Below are positions 62,676 through 64,000 of a DNA stretch of 64,000 nt, piece after piece. The stretch covers positions 1 to 64,000 of the forward strand of contig NZ_MTQO01000024.1 in assembly GCF_001984155.1 (NCBI RefSeq), written 5' to 3'. The notes below the pieces were generated by a model. It ran no database searches, was not told the DNA's origin, and was given only the letters and a program-made list of their open reading frames with translations. This DNA comes from Actinosynnema sp. ALI-1.44 (lineage in GTDB: Bacteria > Actinomycetota > Actinomycetes > Mycobacteriales > Pseudonocardiaceae). The translations under genes and the position numbers were made by a program. Each line of letters begins with the position of its first letter. Position 1 is the stretch's first letter.

Positions 62676-64000
62676 TTTTTCCTCGTTCCTGTTGGGGAGT
62701 CTTCCGTGTCCGCCGCCGGTGCGCCGAACCAGCGGTACAGGGCGGCTTGCATGTCTGCCTCGCTGTCGTCTGTCCAGGCAATGTGGCCGTCCGGGCGCAC
62801 GAGGACGGCAGCGGCTCCGGACAGCGCACTGTCCGGCGCTGCCCGAGCCCGCACTGTCCGGATCCGGTCGCTCCACTTCATCGCTGCCGGGTGCAGGCCC
62901 GCCTGCCGGTTGCTGTCGTTGGAAAGGTCGAGCAACAAGCCACGAGCTGAACGCAGCAACAAGGTCGTGGTGGTCCGGCCGAATTCGGTCGTCAGCTCGC
63001 AATCCGGCAACCGGGCGCCCAGCAGGGGATGCTCGCCGGGGCCGACCTGGTAGCGAACGTCAAGGCCGCTGACCATTCCGGCCAGATGCCCGCGCGCTTC
63101 GGGACCGTCAAGCAGCTCACCGAAGACCGTGCGCACGGCATCCACCTCGCTGCCACCGAGCAGGAGGATGGTCTGTGCCTCGACGTTGGTCAGGACGCGC
63201 GCACCGACCGGGTGCCGCTCGTCGTGGTAACTGTCCAGCAGCCCGGCAGGTGCCCAGCCGCGTACCTGTGCGGCCAGCTTCCAGCCGAGGTTCACCGCAT
63301 CCTGCAGGCCCAGGTTGAGAGCCTGACCGCCGACAGGCATCTGACGGTGTGCGGCGTCGCCCGCCAGCAGCACCCTGTCCCGGCGATAGTGGGTCACCTG
63401 GCGGCTGGCGTCGCCAAACGCGTCGACCCAGATCGGCCTGCCGCCGCTGATGTCCTCGCCCGTTGTCCGTGCCCATGCGTCGACGACCTCGGCGAACTGC
63501 GGCGTTCCGGTGCGCGGGCGAACCGGACGGCCGAACTCGTGCACCATGACACGGGTGACGTCATCGCTCCGCCTGGCCGCGATGGCAAGTCCATTCTCGC
63601 ATCGCTGGAAACGCCGGTTCGGTATGTCGATGCCCGCCACGTCCGTCCGGAGCAGCTCGCGGGTCGCTTCAGTGCCGGGGAAGTCGAATCCCGCCAACAG
63701 CCGGACGGCGCTCTGTTCACCGTCGCAGCCGACCAGATATTTCGCGCACAGCCCGACCGGCCCATCGGGTCCGTCGGCCTCGGCGTCGACCCGGTCCGGC
63801 CCCGCGGCCAGCTCCCGCAACTCGTGCCCGCGCCGGATGTCGGCGCCCAGATCGGACGCCCACGCCCCCAGCATCGCCTCGGTACGGTACTGGGGAACCT
63901 TCCAATGTCCCGCGTGGACACTGCGGAGCCGACTCATGTCAAGGGGAAGCCCACCAAAGTGACCCACGTCTTCGCGCCTTGTCTCACCCAGACGCTCAAG
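62672..64000 (-). CDS. FAD-dependent aromatic polyketide hydroxylase, C-terminal part (cut by window edge)
   Basis: The frame is open through base 64000, so the N-terminal FAD dinucleotide-binding motif lies outside. Visible are the DG motif (VGCDGEQSAVR), the GD motif (LLAGDAAHRQMPVGGQALNL), and a C-terminal thioredoxin-like domain, as in PgaE/UrdE/LanE class A flavoprotein hydroxylases. It overlaps the SDR gene by GTGA. The enzyme likely hydroxylates the angucyclinone at C12 or C12b before the SDR acts; this is inferred from the family. Confidence 0.9.
   Translation of the reverse strand, partial: LERLGETRREDVGHFGGLPLDMSRLRSVHAGHWKVPQYRTEAMLGAWASDLGADIRRGHELRELAAGPDRVDAEADGPDGPVGLCAKYLVGCDGEQSAVRLLAGFDFPGTEATRELLRTDVAGIDIPNRRFQRCENGLAIAARRSDDVTRVMVHEFGRPVRPRTGTPQFAEVVDAWARTTGEDISGGRPIWVDAFGDASRQVTHYRRDRVLLAGDAAHRQMPVGGQALNLGLQDAVNLGWKLAAQVRGWAPAGLLDSYHDERHPVGARVLTNVEAQTILLLGGSEVDAVRTVFGELLDGPEARGHLAGMVSGLDVRYQVGPGEHPLLGARLPDCELTTEFGRTTTTLLLRSARGLLLDLSNDSNRQAGLHPAAMKWSDRIRTVRARAAPDSALSGAAAVLVRPDGHIAWTDDSEADMQAALYRWFGAPAADTEDSPTGTRKK

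Noticed and set aside
1-64000. CRISPR array, rRNA operon, complete tRNA gene, replication origin
   Set aside because: No regularly spaced repeat with unique spacers, no rRNA-like sequence, no complete tRNA and no origin-type repeats were seen.

Overview
The window is high-GC actinomycete DNA. Weak ribosome-binding sites with many GTG starts, 4-bp ATGA/GTGA gene overlaps, HTH-TPR regulators, an XRE/DUF397 pair, SARP and LAL regulators and an angucycline-type deoxysugar cluster all point to Pseudonocardiales. An Amycolatopsis- or Kibdelosporangium-like host is an inference; no rRNA or species marker is present.

Region by region. 0-4.5 kb: lower-GC accessory DNA with HTH regulators, one apparently frameshifted and translationally coupled to a metallo-beta-lactamase-fold hydrolase. 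4.6-10.8 kb: two PucR-type regulators flanking a large ATPase-LuxR regulator and a secreted lipase. 10.8-25.8 kb: the most unusual part, two divergent operons. The leftward operon encodes a small membrane protein, a membrane-anchored vWA protein, a 1061-aa tubulin/FtsZ-like GTPase and an 888-aa membrane protein. The rightward operon encodes a caspase-like/STAND-NTPase/WD40 protein, a stop-start-overlapping alpha/beta hydrolase and a membrane protein. I read this as a candidate conflict (abortive infection or programmed death) system with a cytoskeletal/membrane arm. 25.9-32.8 kb: flavin-type oxidoreductase, an ArsR/SRPBCC pair fused by deletion to an esterase remnant, a LigD-type DNA ligase/polymerase split by a homopolymer frameshift, two further frameshifted genes and a secreted ricin-type lectin. 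32.8-43 kb: a decayed mobile zone with recombinase, GGDEF, IS110, rve transposase and sigma-factor remnants, an XRE/DUF397 pair with a clear inverted-repeat operator, and a phage-type integrase next to the 3' half of a tRNA-Val gene (attachment-site scar).

43-64 kb: left flank of a natural-product cluster. Three pathway-style regulators (AfsR-like, LAL, SARP) precede dTDP-sugar genes: RmlA, 3-ketoreductase, 2,3-dehydratase, 3,5-epimerase, an Fe-S C-3 dehydrase and a DegT aminotransferase. With them are a glycosyltransferase, two MFS exporters, an ABM-type oxygenase, an SDR ketoreductase resembling the LanV/UrdM-reductase type, and an FAD aromatic hydroxylase cut by the right edge. The set predicts an angucycline-type aromatic polyketide carrying a 2,3,6-trideoxy, possibly 4-amino, L-configured sugar. 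The minimal PKS, the 4,6-dehydratase and any 4-ketoreductase are not in the window.

Several genes (near 2.11, 29.27, 30.9, 31.3, 34.3 and 38.57 kb) need a frameshift to read through. Some sit in short homopolymers, so assembly error and real decay cannot be separated from this sequence alone.
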